64,000 bases of DNA from contig QANY01002271.1 in NCBI GenBank assembly GCA_003255025.1, positions 1 through 64,000 of the forward strand, in the 5' to 3' direction. Shown one piece after another: positions 25,601-37,870 of the stretch. Both the position numbers and the translations under genes were made by a program. Position 1 is the stretch's first letter; each line of letters opens with the position of its first letter. Below the pieces are notes generated by a model. That model searched no databases and was not told the origin of the DNA. It was given only the letters and a program-made list of their open reading frames with translations. The stretch is from Datisca glomerata. Taxonomy: Eukaryota > Streptophyta > Magnoliopsida > Cucurbitales > Datiscaceae.

Positions 25601-26375
25601 AATTGATATGTCTCATGATATTTTCTCTACCAAAATTACGTTTACTATTTTAATTATTAAAAATATATAAGTGGTAAAAAATTCAGAGATGAATTAGTTT
25701 AAATAAATCGAATTACATCAAAAAATTATGGTTTAAATCAACCATTTCTACAGTTCACACTGAAAATGTGTCTTTTTTGTCATTTTCTATAATTAAGTTA
25801 TGTTCCTGTAAAATATAATAATTTATGTTTCCCATTTCAAAAATTTTACGAGATTGATTCCTTCTATTGACTTTTGTTTTGTACAATCAACATGGATGAG
25901 AATAAAAAAAAGTTGTTTAGAGTTGGCCACATAACAAAGCCAGACGGATAGAAAAACAACAAACAAAAAGCAAATGAAAATAATTACTTACTCTTAATAA
26001 TCAAAACTTAGTTTAGAGAGTTTCTTTAATCTTATAAAGTCACCTAATTCCATTTTCCGAAAGCTTCGATTATTCCTATGCAATATTGCGTTGGTTTCTT
26101 CTTCAGGATTGCAGAGCTGGAAATGAATAACCAACTTAATTACATTTAGGAATAGTTTAGTTCGAGCGATTTAAAATAATTATCATAATTCAACTACTAG
26201 TAATTAAATTACGTATAATTTAATTATTTGTAAAATATAATTTTTATATTTAATTATACATGGATGATAATCTATGATGTGATGAGTGTTAATTATATTT
26301 TGCTATGATTGGTACATATTAACTTTTATTGTAAATTTGTATAAATAAGAGGAAGATACTTAAATGCTCTTTTAG
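22681..26375. other. Intergenic spacer, no gene seen
   Basis: AT-rich sequence without recognised coding or RNA features. A single N at 24,696 follows a short (TA)n run. Small frames such as 23,577-23,771 (minus) and 24,371-24,613 (minus) have no family resemblance. Confidence 0.5.
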
Positions 26376-26379
26376 TTAT

Positions 26380-26935
26380 ATATTATCTAAAAAAATATTT
26401 TGACATGTAATATTAAAATAAATTTTTAATTAATATTTAAATAAATTAATAGTGCTAAACTAAATTTAAAAAATATATTTAATCAAATTAATAAAATAAG
26501 AGATATAATAAAAAAATATTTTCACGTGAAATTTTAACATTAGTTTTAATTATTTTTTATTAATATTTAAATAAATTAATATTGGTAGACAAATTTAATT
26601 TTAATTAAGATAATNNNNNNNNNNNNNNNNNNNNNNNNNNNNNNNNNNNNNNNNNNNNNNNNNNNNNNNNNNNNNNNNNNNNNNNNNNNNNNNNNNNNNN
26701 NNNNNNNNNNNNNNNNAATAAATTAACAAAATAAATTTTATTTAATTTTTAAATAAATTAATAACGCTAGACTAAATTTTAAAACAATAATTTTAATTAA
26801 ATTAATTAAATTAATAAAATAATAAATATAATAAAAATATATTTTCACGTGATATTTTAACATTAATTTTAATAATTTTTTTTATTAATATTTAAATAAA
26901 TTAATAATACTAAACTGAACAATACTAAGATTAAT
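26380..26935. repeat. AT-rich tandem repeat spanning an assembly gap
   Basis: The words 'aatatttaaataaattaata' (near 26,435, 26,557 and 26,885, with a variant near 26,740) and 'tattttcacgtga.attttaacatta' (near 26,515 and 26,848) recur in a constant order. This defines a repeat unit of roughly 125-145 bp. The array is broken by 102 N, so its true length is unknown. Confidence 0.65.
26615..26716. other. Sequence gap of 102 N
   Basis: Run of unknown bases inside the AT-rich tandem repeat, most likely a region the assembly could not resolve. Confidence 0.99.
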
Positions 26936-28330
26936 TTTAATTAAATTAATAAAATTGGAGAATGTTTCAATGAGGGTAGGAAAGTAGTTTTGTTTGATAT
27001 TATAATTCCAATGGAATTGTAAATTGAGATTGTTTCAATTATATTCTGTAATTCAATTGTTTGGTTGTAAATTAGGATTGCAACCTAATTCAATGATTAC
27101 TCAAAACAAACATGGTAATTTAATTACATAAGTATTATAAATGAGAATAGCGCAAAACAAACAGAACTTTAATGAATGATTAATGGTAGGAAAAATTGAC
27201 AAGTAAGGTTGGCCTGCCGTCTATTCAATTACTTTTCGAGTGATTAGATTCGAATCTCTGTAACTAATGATGAGAAATCGTATGTTGGTTACAAAATAAT
27301 AAAATTAATATATTTATAGTTAATTTCCACACTTTATGTTTCTCCTAGTCCTAGTACCTATAAGCTTTTAATTTTTAATTCACGTTTTTTAAATCTAAAA
27401 ACTCACATGAAGCTAATTTTCAGGCACCTAACCCCACACTTAAATCTTTTCCAATCTTCACATATTTTAATTATTTCATGTGTTAAATAGTATATCAATA
27501 TTTGTTGTGATGATATCATCATAAGAAATATGTCCTTTTTTATTATCAATATATAATACGAATTGTCAGAATAAATTGTTACAGTGATTATGTTTCTACA
27601 CTATCAAGTTATGAGTTCAAGTCGTGATATTACGTGAACTTGTAACTTAAAAAAATCGAGTTATAATTAAAATAATCATTTTGTTTCTTAAATATTTTAA
27701 ATGAAGATGTCAATGAGCAAAAGGTAAATATCATGGTCACAAGATGAAAAAGGAAAAGAACAAATGTTGGATGTTTAAACAATACCAACTTTTTTCTGAA
27801 CAAACGTTGGCTGTTTTTATAAAATTGGATGCTAAAATTAGGAGTAGCAAACATGTCAATAATAGAAAATGAACATAACCAACTTGATATTGCGTATATT
27901 TTTCCAAAAAACAAAAGAAAAAGCTGAAACTGTGAGGGAGAATCTGACCAATAGCAGGGAAAGGTTGGTTATAACATCCTTCACGTTTGAAGGGTACACC
28001 TTACAAGTTACAGGTGTTCAACACCACATACTTCAATTATTTTTCCATTATTAATTTCAAAAGCTTTAAAACCATCAGGATTTAGATCAGTTTAATTTTA
28101 ACTGACTAAGTTTTATATCAACCATTCGTATATTAATATTTTATTATTTAATAAACATATTTTTATTTATACATCAATTGACATATAAATGATTCGTACG
28201 TTATTTAATATTAATCTTGTGAGTATAGAATTGATTAGATTTTCATTAGCCGTATTAATATGATTAGTAAAAATAGTTGAAGATAGCCAAGATGGGCCCT
28301 CTAAAATAGGCCCATTTCTAAAACAGAATG
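26936..28330. other. Intergenic spacer upstream of the WRKY gene
   Basis: No gene recognised. The minus-strand frame at 27,630-27,914 has no motif. AT content falls gradually towards the WRKY leader. Confidence 0.45.
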
Positions 28331-29639
28331 ATTAGTTGAAATTTGTGAAAGAAGCTTTGATACTCTCTCTCTCATTCATTTGCTTTTCTCATTCATTTGT
28401 TTTTCTTTTCTTCAAATTCAAAGATTCCATCCACTTCCAGTCCACCACCATTACACAATCAACACCCCTTTGGCCTTTTTCATCCCAAAATTCTTTTCTA
28501 TTACAAAAACAACAGTAATAGAATAATATATTATTTTATTTTGTAATTTTCTCTCCCGAGCATCATCATTGCTCACCTATATGGGCTAGAAAAATCGAAG
28601 GAGCGAGCAATTTGAGAGGAAAATGGTGGGTTGTGGTTGTTTTTTCTTAATCTCTTCTGCATCTCATGAAAGTTTCAATTTGGATATTAATAAGGGAAAA
28701 TAACCAAAAAATTTCAGTTTGGATCACATCATATGGTCATCTGACCAGTCAAGTCAAGGTGGGAAAGTGATTGGGTTCCATCTGTGGTGGTTGAGGAGGC
28801 GGCGGCGGCAGTGGTGATTTTCGGGGAGGATTTTCCTGTTCTTCATTGAATATATCATCTCTGCTTTACCTTTGGTAATTTATTCAGGTAATGATGATTT
28901 GTTTATAGATTGGTCCGGTTTTCTCCCTCCTTTTCTGTCATTTCCCTTTAATCCCGTTCATAATCTGGGTCATCAATAATTGAGAAGCTGCAAATTAGGG
29001 TATCTAATTTTATTTTTGTATTTTGATTATTACCCATCATCTCTTACATCTGTTGTCTCCCCTCCGTTCTAGCTTCTTCTGAAACTTACGCAGCCAGCTT
29101 CAAATCCCCCATAAGCTTAGATAGATCTTATGAGATTCTAAGATCTAATTATGAAATTGAGGTTTGCAAATTTGTTATCAGTTAATAATGTTCTTCGTTT
29201 TCGGTATTTTTTGAATTTTGTTCCTTTTAGGCCGTAAAAACCTTGTCTGAAAATGGAAATCAATGGGGTTTTTTCCCCCCCTTAAGATTCTCATCTAAGT
29301 TTTCTTCTTTCTTTCCTTTGTGTCGCTTACAGATATTTTTCATGTCTTAGAATCTAAAATTTGACTCTTCCAATGATGAAATAAGCAAGGAATGATTGAG
29401 CATCCCCTTCTCACCTTTCTTCTTTTTTCTTTGTTAAACGAGATAAAACATGTTTAATTCTTGTTGAGCCTGCAGTTTCATCTTCTTTTTCTTATTCATC
29501 TGTTGGGAATTTAGGATAAGAAATGCATATTTTTTGTCTTTTTCCAAATTTAATTTGATTATAGGGTTGAAATGTTCTTAATTCTCTCCATTATGCCTTG
29601 AATTTGTGCTGATTTCAGGTGAGGACTTGAGTTTTTTTC
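28331..29639 (+). promoter_or_regulatory. WRKY promoter-proximal region and 5' leader with intron
   Basis: C/T-rich leader-like sequence (CTCTCTCTC and CATTCATTTG, 28,360-28,400) precedes a consensus donor TTCAG|GTAATG at 28,887/28,888 and an acceptor GATTTCAG ending at 29,618, 21 bases before the start codon. This predicts a 731-bp leader intron. Two overlapping W-box hexamers on the minus strand occur at 28,747-28,757, consistent with feedback by WRKY factors. A 26-codon uORF could be read at 28,623-28,703 if the transcript starts upstream of it. Transcription start is not visible. Confidence 0.45.
28747..28757 (-). promoter_or_regulatory. Overlapping double W-box
   Basis: The plus-strand sequence agtcaagtcaa reads on minus as two TTGACT hexamers sharing one base, which match the W-box core TTGAC(C/T) bound by WRKY proteins. 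It lies in the leader or promoter of the WRKY gene itself. Autoregulation is an inference. Confidence 0.4.
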
Positions 29640-32600
29640 ATGGGGGGAATGGATGATAATGTTGCTATACAAGGAGAGTGGGTGCCTCCAAGTCCAAGCC
29701 CAAGAACCATTTTCACTTCCATGCTTGGTGAAGATGTTGGCTCTAGAACAACAACGCAATCTGGCAGTGATAACCGAACTGAGGAACTATTTCTCGGACC
29801 TCAAGAGCAGAGGGTATCAGAAAATTCCAGTGGCCACTTGACAGAATCAGTTTCGTTTGCTGAGCAGAAATTGAACTCACGCGCGGGTCTTGTTGAAAGG
29901 AGAGCAGCCCGGTCTGGGTTTAATGCTCCAAGGTTAAACACAGAAAGCATTAGATCTGGTGATCTCTCTCTGAGTTCTGATATCAAGTCTCCTTACTTGA
30001 CAATACCCCCCGGTCTAAGTCCAACTACGTTGCTGGAATCTCCCGTTTTCCTTTCAAATTCACTGGTATGCTTCTTTCTTTATCAGTTAGGATTTTTTTT
30101 TTCATTCTCACTGATTTCTGTACTTTCTTTCTTCTGTGAATAATATAACCTTTTCTGATAGAAAAATTCGCTAGTCTGCTTAAGGTTTGCAGGTAATGTT
30201 TAGCAAAAAAAATTTGCTTTGAAATTATAGATATGAAGAAACAGCATTCACTAGGTCACCAAAAGTGGATAATTAGAATGAAAACTGCCGTATAGCACCA
30301 TGGTAATACAATCCTTTATCAATTTAGACTAATGAGATGGAGCTGTAAGAAAAATGAGTATATTCTTTTACTTTGTCAAATCATACACAATTGCCTAAAA
30401 GTGTTTATCTTTCTCAGACCGAGACTAATGATGTTCTAATAGTAGACATAAAGTTAAAATCTAGTGTTTCGACATGTTCTTTCACACAAGTGACTTATCT
30501 TTCTCTGAACCTATCTAACTGCAGGCTCAGCCATCTCCAACTACTGGGAAGTTTCCTTTTGTTACAAACGGTAACAACCGGAGCTCCATGTTCATGTTTG
30601 AAGCCATTGGGAAATATGAAGATAAACTCATGGATGATATCAATACCCAATCATTTGCTTTCAAGCCTCGTGGAGAAACTGGATCTCCGTTCAATTTTGG
30701 TTCCGCAAGCGAAGTAATCTCATTTCCTTCTCCTAAGTTGCACTTTGGAAGTTGATATTTTTAGTCAAAACATCAATTCGTGTATTTAACCTGCTTATAA
30801 AATTGCTGTAATTTCCCCAGCATTGGATCACTGATTTGTTTCTTCCCTGATAAAGTTTTCCTCATTTTCTTGTGTAGATGGCTCCAGCCACTCTTCCTCA
30901 GCAATCTTTCCCCAACTTTGAGATTTCGGTACAATCTGACATTACTCTTCAGTCTCATATTAAAGAACCATCCAAAGCTTCAAATAGAGATAGAAACGGC
31001 CTTCATCCTCAGGCAGATTTCTCTTCGTATGCTGAAAACGAAAACGGTGTAAACACCATCACAGCAGACCAAAGACCTTTTGATTCTATTGGCACTGGTG
31101 CTGAACATTCTCCACCTTTGGATGAGCATCCAGATGAAGAAGTCGATCAAAGAGGCAGTGGAGATTCCATTGTTGCTGGTGGTTGTGGTGCACCATCGGA
31201 GGATGGATATAATTGGAGGAAATATGGACAGAAACAGGTCAAAGGAAGTGAGTATCCACGAAGTTACTACAAGTGTACGCATCCAAATTGCCAAGTTAAA
31301 AAGAAGGTAGAACGGTCTCACGAGGGCCAGATAACAGAGATCATCTACAAGGGGGCCCATAATCATCCTAAACCTTCTCCAAACCGTCGATCAGTCATTG
31401 GTTCATCTAACCCTCATGTTGACATGCAACTAGAGGTCCCGGAACAAGCTGGGCCACAGAATGGTGAAAATGATATGCTTTGGTCTAGTATGCCAAAAGG
31501 GGCTTCTGATTGGAGGCATGACAACCTTGAGGTTACATCATCAGCATTAGCTGGTCCTGAATACGTCCACCAGCCTGCCTCTTTACAGGCTCAAAATGGC
31601 ACTCCATTTGAATCCGGTGATGCAGTCGATGTCTCGTCTACATTTTCTAATGATGAAGAAGAAGATGACAGGGGGACTCATGGCAGCGTAACATTAGGGT
31701 ATGAGGGAGAAGGAGATGAATCTGAGTCGAAAAGAAGGTCTGTTGTAATAATCTATTACTTTATGAATGAAAGATGATCTTTCATGTTGAATTGACGTGA
31801 GCATACTATGGATTTCTTTTAATATCACAGGAAAATCGAAGCTTATGCGAGTGAAATGAGTGGAGCCTCCAGGGCTATCCGTGAGCCTAGAGTTGTAGTC
31901 CAGACAACCAGTGAAGTAGATATCCTTGATGATGGATATCGTTGGCGCAAATATGGACAGAAAGTTGTGAAAGGAAATCCAAATCCTAGGTAAATTCAAG
32001 ACTGTCACCATTTACCTCCTATCTAGTACTTACTTTCATCCGGTCACCTTTTTGCTGCTTTAATAATGCAGGAGTTACTACAAGTGCACAAATGCAGGGT
32101 GCACAGTGAGGAAGCATGTAGAGAGGGCATCACATGACCTAAAGTCAGTGATCACCACCTATGAAGGAAAACATAATCATGACGTTCCGGCTGCCCGCAA
32201 TAGCAGCCACGTCAACTCTGGCCCTTCTGGGAGTGCGGCTGCTCAGTTGTCTGCAACTACTGTCCAATCCCATATCCACAGGCCTGAACCATCTCAAGCT
32301 CACAACGGCATGGCTCGTTTTGAACGTCCACCTTCGCTCAGTTCATTCAGCCTATCTGGAAGGCAGCAGCTGGGTGGTCTTCACCATGGCTTCCCTTATG
32401 GAATGAATCAACCTGGTCTAGCAAACCTGAATATGGCTGGGATGAGCCATGGCCAAGTCAAGCTTCCTGTTCTGCCAATGCATCCATATTTAACACAGCA
32501 TCGACAAATGAACGAAATGGGCTTTGTTTTGCCGAAAGGAGAACCGAAGGTGGAGCCAATGTCGGATGCTGGTCTGAACCTGTCCAACGGTTCATCGGTG

Positions 32601-32645
32601 TATCAGCAAATGATGAGTAGACTTCCTCTTGGACCACAGATATAA
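29640..32645 (+). CDS. WRKY2: Group I WRKY transcription factor (WRKY2/WRKY34 type), five coding exons
   Basis: Nuclear DNA-binding regulator that recognises W-box (TTGAC) sites. Coding exons are 29,640-30,065, 30,525-30,713, 30,878-31,737, 31,831-31,989 and 32,072-32,645; all borders are GT-AG and the 2,208-nt frame stays open, giving 735 residues. Features in order: conserved N-terminal block ([12 protein letters not shown]), then the [13 protein letters not shown] and [16 protein letters not shown] block typical of WRKY2/34 and their SP-cluster phosphorylation region; N-terminal WRKYGQK (318-324) with its CX4C...HNH zinc ligands; acidic [12 protein letters not shown] linker; C-terminal WRKYGQK (530-536) with a second zinc set, then [10 protein letters not shown]. 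The intron splitting the arginine codon in the C-terminal domain is the classic WRKY position. Both domains look intact. Resemblance is strongest to Arabidopsis WRKY2, but its position next to BRL1 and CLC-f suggests positional orthology to WRKY10/MINI3. Confidence 0.95.
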
Positions 32646-32860
32646 ATTTTATCCTCTCTCTCTCAATGGTAAGGAGTAGGAATATACCTTATAGATATAT
32701 TATGTATATGAGCTTTTCTTGATGATCCTTTAAGCCCTCAACTCTCTGGTTTGGAAAAGTTTATTCTTATAATATTATAAATGCCCTTATCTACATTCCC
32801 ACCATCAACAGAGGAAATTGCACATATATTTGTCCATTCGTATTCAAAGGTGGTTTGGCT
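32646..32860 (+). other. WRKY 3' untranslated region
   Basis: Non-coding T-rich sequence with CTCTCTCTC directly after the TAA stop. No perfect AATAAA is seen; near matches occur around 32,770. The CLC-f pseudogene begins within about 220 bp of the stop codon. Confidence 0.4.
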
Positions 32861-32864
32861 TAAA

Positions 32865-33990
32865 ACCATAGAGGAGGCTAAAAACCCCGGCTTCAAAGTA
32901 ACATGCTAGGACCGCATAGAAATGTTTTTAAAACTTAGCGGACTAAGATTGTTTTTGTTTGAAGTTAAAGGACGATATAGATACAGTAGGAAAGCATAGA
33001 GGGCCGTTGGTGTACTACTTTTCCTAAAAATATTAGCAGGATTTGGGGGTCATTTACGTTCAGAATTTTGATTAAGTGAATCTCATTAACATGCTTGGCC
33101 ATTTGGAACTTATTACCGATCAAGTCTTTTGAGAATGTTGGAAATGTGTGAAATCTAAAACTTAAAGAGACCGTTGAAATATAATATCGCAATGGTGCCT
33201 GAGTTATAACAGATCCCAAGGCAACATCAGATGGGACAAATATAAGTGCCAACCTACATCATAGAGATAGACACGCAACAAAGAGGCAAAGGACCACATG
33301 AGAAAACGAGAGAGACGAAGAAGGTGGGATGAAGTACCAGCCGCAGACTTTAAATTGTATGCAGGTACTGCAAAAGCTGACTGTTTCAAATAAGACATTG
33401 AGATCGTAGATGATAAAACAGAGCCCAGAATGATCATAGCAGTAGTAAATGAAGGTGAAGAAGCAAAAGCAAAGAAGCAACCAACAACTGCTGCATTAAA
33501 GCCTGAAGGAAAGATATTCTAACAGTGAGTTTGAATAGTAGTAGTCGGATGAATCCAAGTAAAGTGGAACAACAAAAGCATTTATGAATGAAATACTAAA
33601 CTGTAACAGTATTATCACAAAACAAGAATGTTGAGCTAAATATCAAGAAAACAAGGGGCTGGAGTAAGCATATGATTATACTATTATTTTCCATCTATGC
33701 TAGGCCCTTTAGGACCCAATGAACAACCAGTAAACGCTTGAATGGCTTTAACTGTTGGAAGGACTCCAGCAAGCAAATCAAATCCTTGCCTTTGAGAAGC
33801 ACTGGATTGCCTTATTTGGTCTAGTTTTTCAACTAAGCCATGCATCATGCTAACAATAATACCTCCCGTAACTGGTACCAAGAGAATCCGATGCCAACTA
33901 TCGGTCAGTCATTGTAAACGAAGTCGTGCAGTGCCTGCATTTGTGTATTACATATGCACCTACAAAATCACCATGGAGTTAGCCGTTGGT
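32865..33990 (-). pseudogene. CLC-F: Truncated, unprocessed CLC-f pseudogene
   Basis: Aligns by eye, with introns, to the intact CLC-f gene between about 55,815 and 57,840. Contained, in gene order on minus, are part of exon 2 (about 33,900-33,686), the shortened intron, exon 3 (33,514 to about 33,320) and part of intron 3. Exon 1, the 5' part of exon 2 coding and exons 4-9 are absent. Relative to the parent, about 410 bp spanning the 3' part of exon 2 and its splice donor are deleted. Residues are lost inside the ASVTLGTGCS block, and the gating-glutamate codon of GPEGP reads lysine (AAA, minus strand of 33,708-33,710). Retained introns show a DNA-level duplication rather than retroposition. 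It is in the same orientation as the intact gene, about 20 kb away. Confidence 0.9.
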
Positions 33991-34855
33991 ATAACCTCAT
34001 CAAATCCAGATCCATTGATTACTCATCTTTGACATACTGTTTGGGCATATGAGAGAGAGAAATGTCAATCTTGAGCAAGCGAGGCTTGTTGAATGATCGG
34101 ATAACTAGGAAACTCGACTTTTGTGAGCATTGTCTTTGGGGTCTTCTTGCTGAATCTAAATGCCGTGTGCATTATTTTTTTAAAATTCAAGACTTGTTTG
34201 AGTTTATTTCTTGAAGTAGAAGAACGATGTATTCTCGACCTGCACGAAGAGGAGAGTTCATGTTGAGAGCGAAACGGGCAGGAAAATTAAGTATTTCATA
34301 ATCGACAATACTCTGAAATTTTGCGAGGGTTTATTTGAAGAGTACTACCAAAACAAACTTTGCAATAATTAGTAGTTTAAATAAGTTTTTATCAAATGAC
34401 TGGCGAAGTTGAGGAGGTTTGTGTCTTGTTCCTTCTCGAGTAGACTATAGGTTCATGATCTCTATCTCGTACATATCTAAGTGGAGTCACTGGAGTTAAA
34501 GGTGAAAACTTGGGAGATTCAGGGATCCTGGGAATGGAAGTAGTGGAAGGTTTAGAAGGATTGGAACATGCACATCAAAAGGTTCAGGAACAATCGAGGT
34601 AGAAGACTCAAGAACAAAGGGAATAGAAGATAAAATGATTCTCCCCCTGAAGAGAAGTTTTGGTGAAAAAAATAATATGTTCAAGGAATGTAAAATCCAT
34701 TTTTATAAATGTTTTTGATGTTGGAGGGTAATAACACTTATAGCCTTTTGAGAAGAAGAATATAAAAAAATCTTTTCAAAAAATAAAAAGTGAGTTAACA
34801 AACTACTAATTATGGCAGGTTCTCTTCAATTCCTAAAATTTTCAAGAATCATGAG
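33991..34855. other. Intergenic, possible reversed copia linker fragment
   Basis: No gene. On minus, 34,690-34,490 gives a proline- and serine-rich frame resembling the linker between integrase and reverse transcriptase of copia polyproteins, but this is weak. The rest is unassigned. Confidence 0.3.
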
Positions 34856-34859
34856 TTAA

Positions 34860-36330
34860 CAAAGTTTTTTAACATTGATATTCCTATTGCACACAAGAAA
34901 GGTGTTAGATATAGTACTCTACACCCAATTTCTAACTTTATTTCCTTCCACAGCTTGTCCTCTTCCTGTATGGCCTTTACCATTTGTCTATCCTTTTGCG
35001 ATTCTGTTTCAAGTAATATACAAGAAGCACTTACTGTTTACATATGGAAAGAAGCTACCAGTAAGGAAATGATGACATTGAAAAGGAATGATACTTAGGA
35101 ACTTGTTTATCTTCCCCCAAGAAAGCGATCAATGAGATGTAAATGGGTGTTAACGGTGAAACACGAGGCAAACGGTACAGTTGAAAGATATAAAGCAAAA
35201 TTTGTGGTAAAAAGGGTTCACACAGACTTATGGGGTTGACTATTAAGAAACTTTTGCTCTCGTTGCTAAGATGAATTCCATTCAAGTCATGGTATCTCTT
35301 GCAGCGAATTAGACTGCACCTTGAGCAACTTGGATGTAAAGAATGCATTCTTACATGGTGATTTAAGAGAGAAAGTGTACATGGAGCTGCCACATGGTTT
35401 TGAAGACATGTTCGGCAAAAGAAAATGTGCAAGTTGAAGAAGTCATTCTATGGATTGAAATAACACCCCAAGCACAAAGAAAGTCATTGTTTGGAATACA
35501 TTCAAAGTCAGAGTTATCATACAATGTTTTTTAAGCTTTCTAAAGAGTGGAAAAATAACTGTCTCAATTCACTATATGAATGACATTATTTTGCTGGTAA
35601 CAATGTTGAAGAACTTAAAAATCATAAAAGAATGCTTGCCAAGAATTTAAGATCAAGGATTTAAGAAAGTCAAAGTATTTTCTTAGTAATGAGGTTGAAA
35701 GATCCAATAAAGGGTTATTTTGTCAAGGAGAAAGTATATCTTAGGCATTCTCAAAGAAACAAGTATCTTAGGCTACAAACCATGAGATACTCCTATTGAT
35801 CCAAAACATAACTTGGAAGCAATTGTTGAGAAGAGTATTATTGTCGAGAAGGGTGAGACTAGAGATTGATTGGTAAGCTAATATATCTATCTCATACTAG
35901 ACGTGATATTTCTTTTACTATGAACGTGATCAGTCAGTATATGAACTCTCTTGATGAAACATATAAGGAGACAATTTTAAAGATTCTACAATACTTGAAA
36001 GGAACGTCATGAAAGCACTTACTTGTTTGATAATTTTTTTTCCTAAACACTTTTTAGAAAACTATTTTATAAAAAGTACTCTAGTTTCATGGAGAAACAA
36101 GAAACAAGTAATAGTGGCTAGATATAGTGCTGAGGCTGAATTTAGAGCAATGCCGCAATTATGGTTAAAGAAATTGCAGCATAAACTACAAGTCTCTAAG
36201 CCAGAAACAATAAAGCTCTATTATGATAATAAAGCCACTATCAACATGGCATAGAATCTTGTTTAGCATGACAGACTTAAACATGGTTGACATACATTTT
36301 AACAAGGAGAATATTGAAAGTGGTCAAATT
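34860..36330 (+). mobile_element. Decayed Ty1/copia fragment: reverse transcriptase to RNase H
   Basis: Read across several frames, the order is the linker before reverse transcriptase ('HPISNFIS'), a CKWVLTVKHEANGTVERYKAK block near 35,135-35,205, [11 protein letters not shown] near 35,332-35,364, KKSFYGLK near 35,430-35,460, then the RNase H motif SAEAEFRAM near 36,126-36,155 and a partial C-terminal end near 36,300. Stops and frameshifts are frequent and no LTR is attached. It matches the fragments at 42.7-44.2 kb closely, so all belong to one family. Confidence 0.8.
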
Positions 36331-37100
36331 TGTATCTTATTGGTCAGATTGTTGGTGCGACTATATGATTGATTTAGGTGATATATCTATCCCATATTAA
36401 TAGGCAGGGGTGTGTAGAATTTGTAAGAACTACCCACCAAACGGATAACATGATTGTTTAGAAAGCTCTTTTTAAAAAAATTTATGCTTTTATAAAATAA
36501 AATTCATTTGGATTCAAGGAAAAAATCGAAAACAAAAAAACTTAGCTTTGAAAATAGATTTCCGCCCAATTTTCTTTGTTCACATAAAACCTCCAAAACA
36601 TGGAAAAGTGTCTCACTCATCTGTTTTCAACGCAAATTTCTTGTGAGGATTTTCTTCCTCTAACAGTCTCGTCCATTAAATTTGAGCTTTGAGATAGGGG
36701 ATGTGGGTGATCCAAGCCTTATGATTGTGAGATCGGCTTTGATGAGGGTTTGTGAAATGAGTTATGAATATGAAACGGTGGACACTAGGTCTGTGAAATT
36801 GAAAAATTTGGGTTAGTATGAAAATGTGTATGTTAATGGTGATTATCCATGGAAATAGAAAGTAAGGAAGAAAGAAAGACGGTGTGGATGTGTGATGTGA
36901 TGAGTGTGGGGAGGGGGTGTTGACGTGTGTGTGATGAGGGGAGATGATAAGACATTGAGTGAAATTGTGGTGGTTTGAGTGGGAAACTTTTATGATGTCG
37001 GGAACAAATTCTCGGTATGCATGATGTTGGGTTTTTGTGATTCTTAGATTGCATTTGAAATAATTTAGACCACACAAAACTCAGCAGGTGATATACTTTT
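36331..37100. other. Intergenic; paralogous tail of the copia fragment, no gene
   Basis: The first 100 bp (to about 36,440) match 43,060-43,165, including the start of the hAT-like MITE ('aggggtgtgtagaattt'). The rest has no recognised content. The two long minus-strand frames at 36,676-37,147 overlap in different phases and have H/S/T-rich composition without any motif. Confidence 0.45.
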
Positions 37101-37104
37101 TTAT

Positions 37105-37870
37105 TGGGTTTTTTCGGGTTCACCAAATACGTAGCGGGGTTCACCAATTACATGATGAGGTTCACAAAATACGTACAAAAAAATAATTTTTGGGGGGTTA
37201 ACCAATTACGTACTGAGGTTCACCAATTACGTAGTGAGGTTCACCAAATACGTACAAAAGAATAATTCTTGGAGGGGTTCACCAATTACGTACTAGAGTT
37301 CACCAACGTACTAGAGTTCATCAATTACATAGTGAGGTTCACAAAATACGTACAAAAACATAATTATTGGAGGGGTTCACCAATTACGTACTGGGGTTTA
37401 CCAAATACGTACAAAAGAATAATTCTTGGATGGGTTCACCAATTACGTACTGGGATTAGAGGGAATCACCAAGTACGTACTGGGATTCACCAATTACGTA
37501 GTGGGGTTCGCCAATTACGTAATGAGGTTCACCAATTACGTACAAAAGAATAATTCTTGGAGTGGTTCACCAATTATGTATTAGGGTTCATCAATTAGGT
37601 AGTGAGATTCACCAAATACGTACAAAAGAATAATTCTTAGAGGAGTTCACCAATTACGTAGTGGGGTTCACCAATTATGTATTGAGGTTCACCAAATACG
37701 TACAAAATAATAATTATTGGAGGGGTTCACCAATTATGTAGTGTGGTTCACCAATTACGTAGTAGGGTTCACCAATTACGTAGTAGGGTTCACCAATTAC
37801 GTAGTAGGGTTCACCAATTACGTACAAAAGAATAATAATTCTTGGGAGGAGTTCACCAAATACGTACAAC
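37105..37870. repeat. 21-bp minisatellite with a higher-order unit
   Basis: The basic unit is ggttcaccaattacgtagtg plus one base, 21 bp, in more than 25 imperfect copies. Every few units the variant 'ttcaccaaatacgtacaaaa' is followed by 'gaataattcttggagg', giving a higher-order repeat. Four nearly perfect basic units occur in a row at 37,745-37,825. Because 21 is a multiple of three, the array keeps reading frames open by chance and yields repetitive FTNYVV-type peptides that are not evidence of a gene. Confidence 0.9.

Noticed and set aside
31738..31777. WRKY exon 3 reading on to a stop at 31,777
   Set aside because: This is intron read-through; splicing at 31,737/31,738 to 31,831 restores the conserved KRRKIEA sequence and the second WRKY domain.
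36676..37147. Two long minus-strand frames (133 and 104 codons)
   Set aside because: They overlap in different phases, are histidine/serine/threonine-rich and resemble no family; no splice or promoter context.
37105..37870. Regular repeats with short spacers resembling a CRISPR array
   Set aside because: The window is plant nuclear DNA, the 'spacers' are themselves repeated, there is no cas gene, and the unit is a classical minisatellite.
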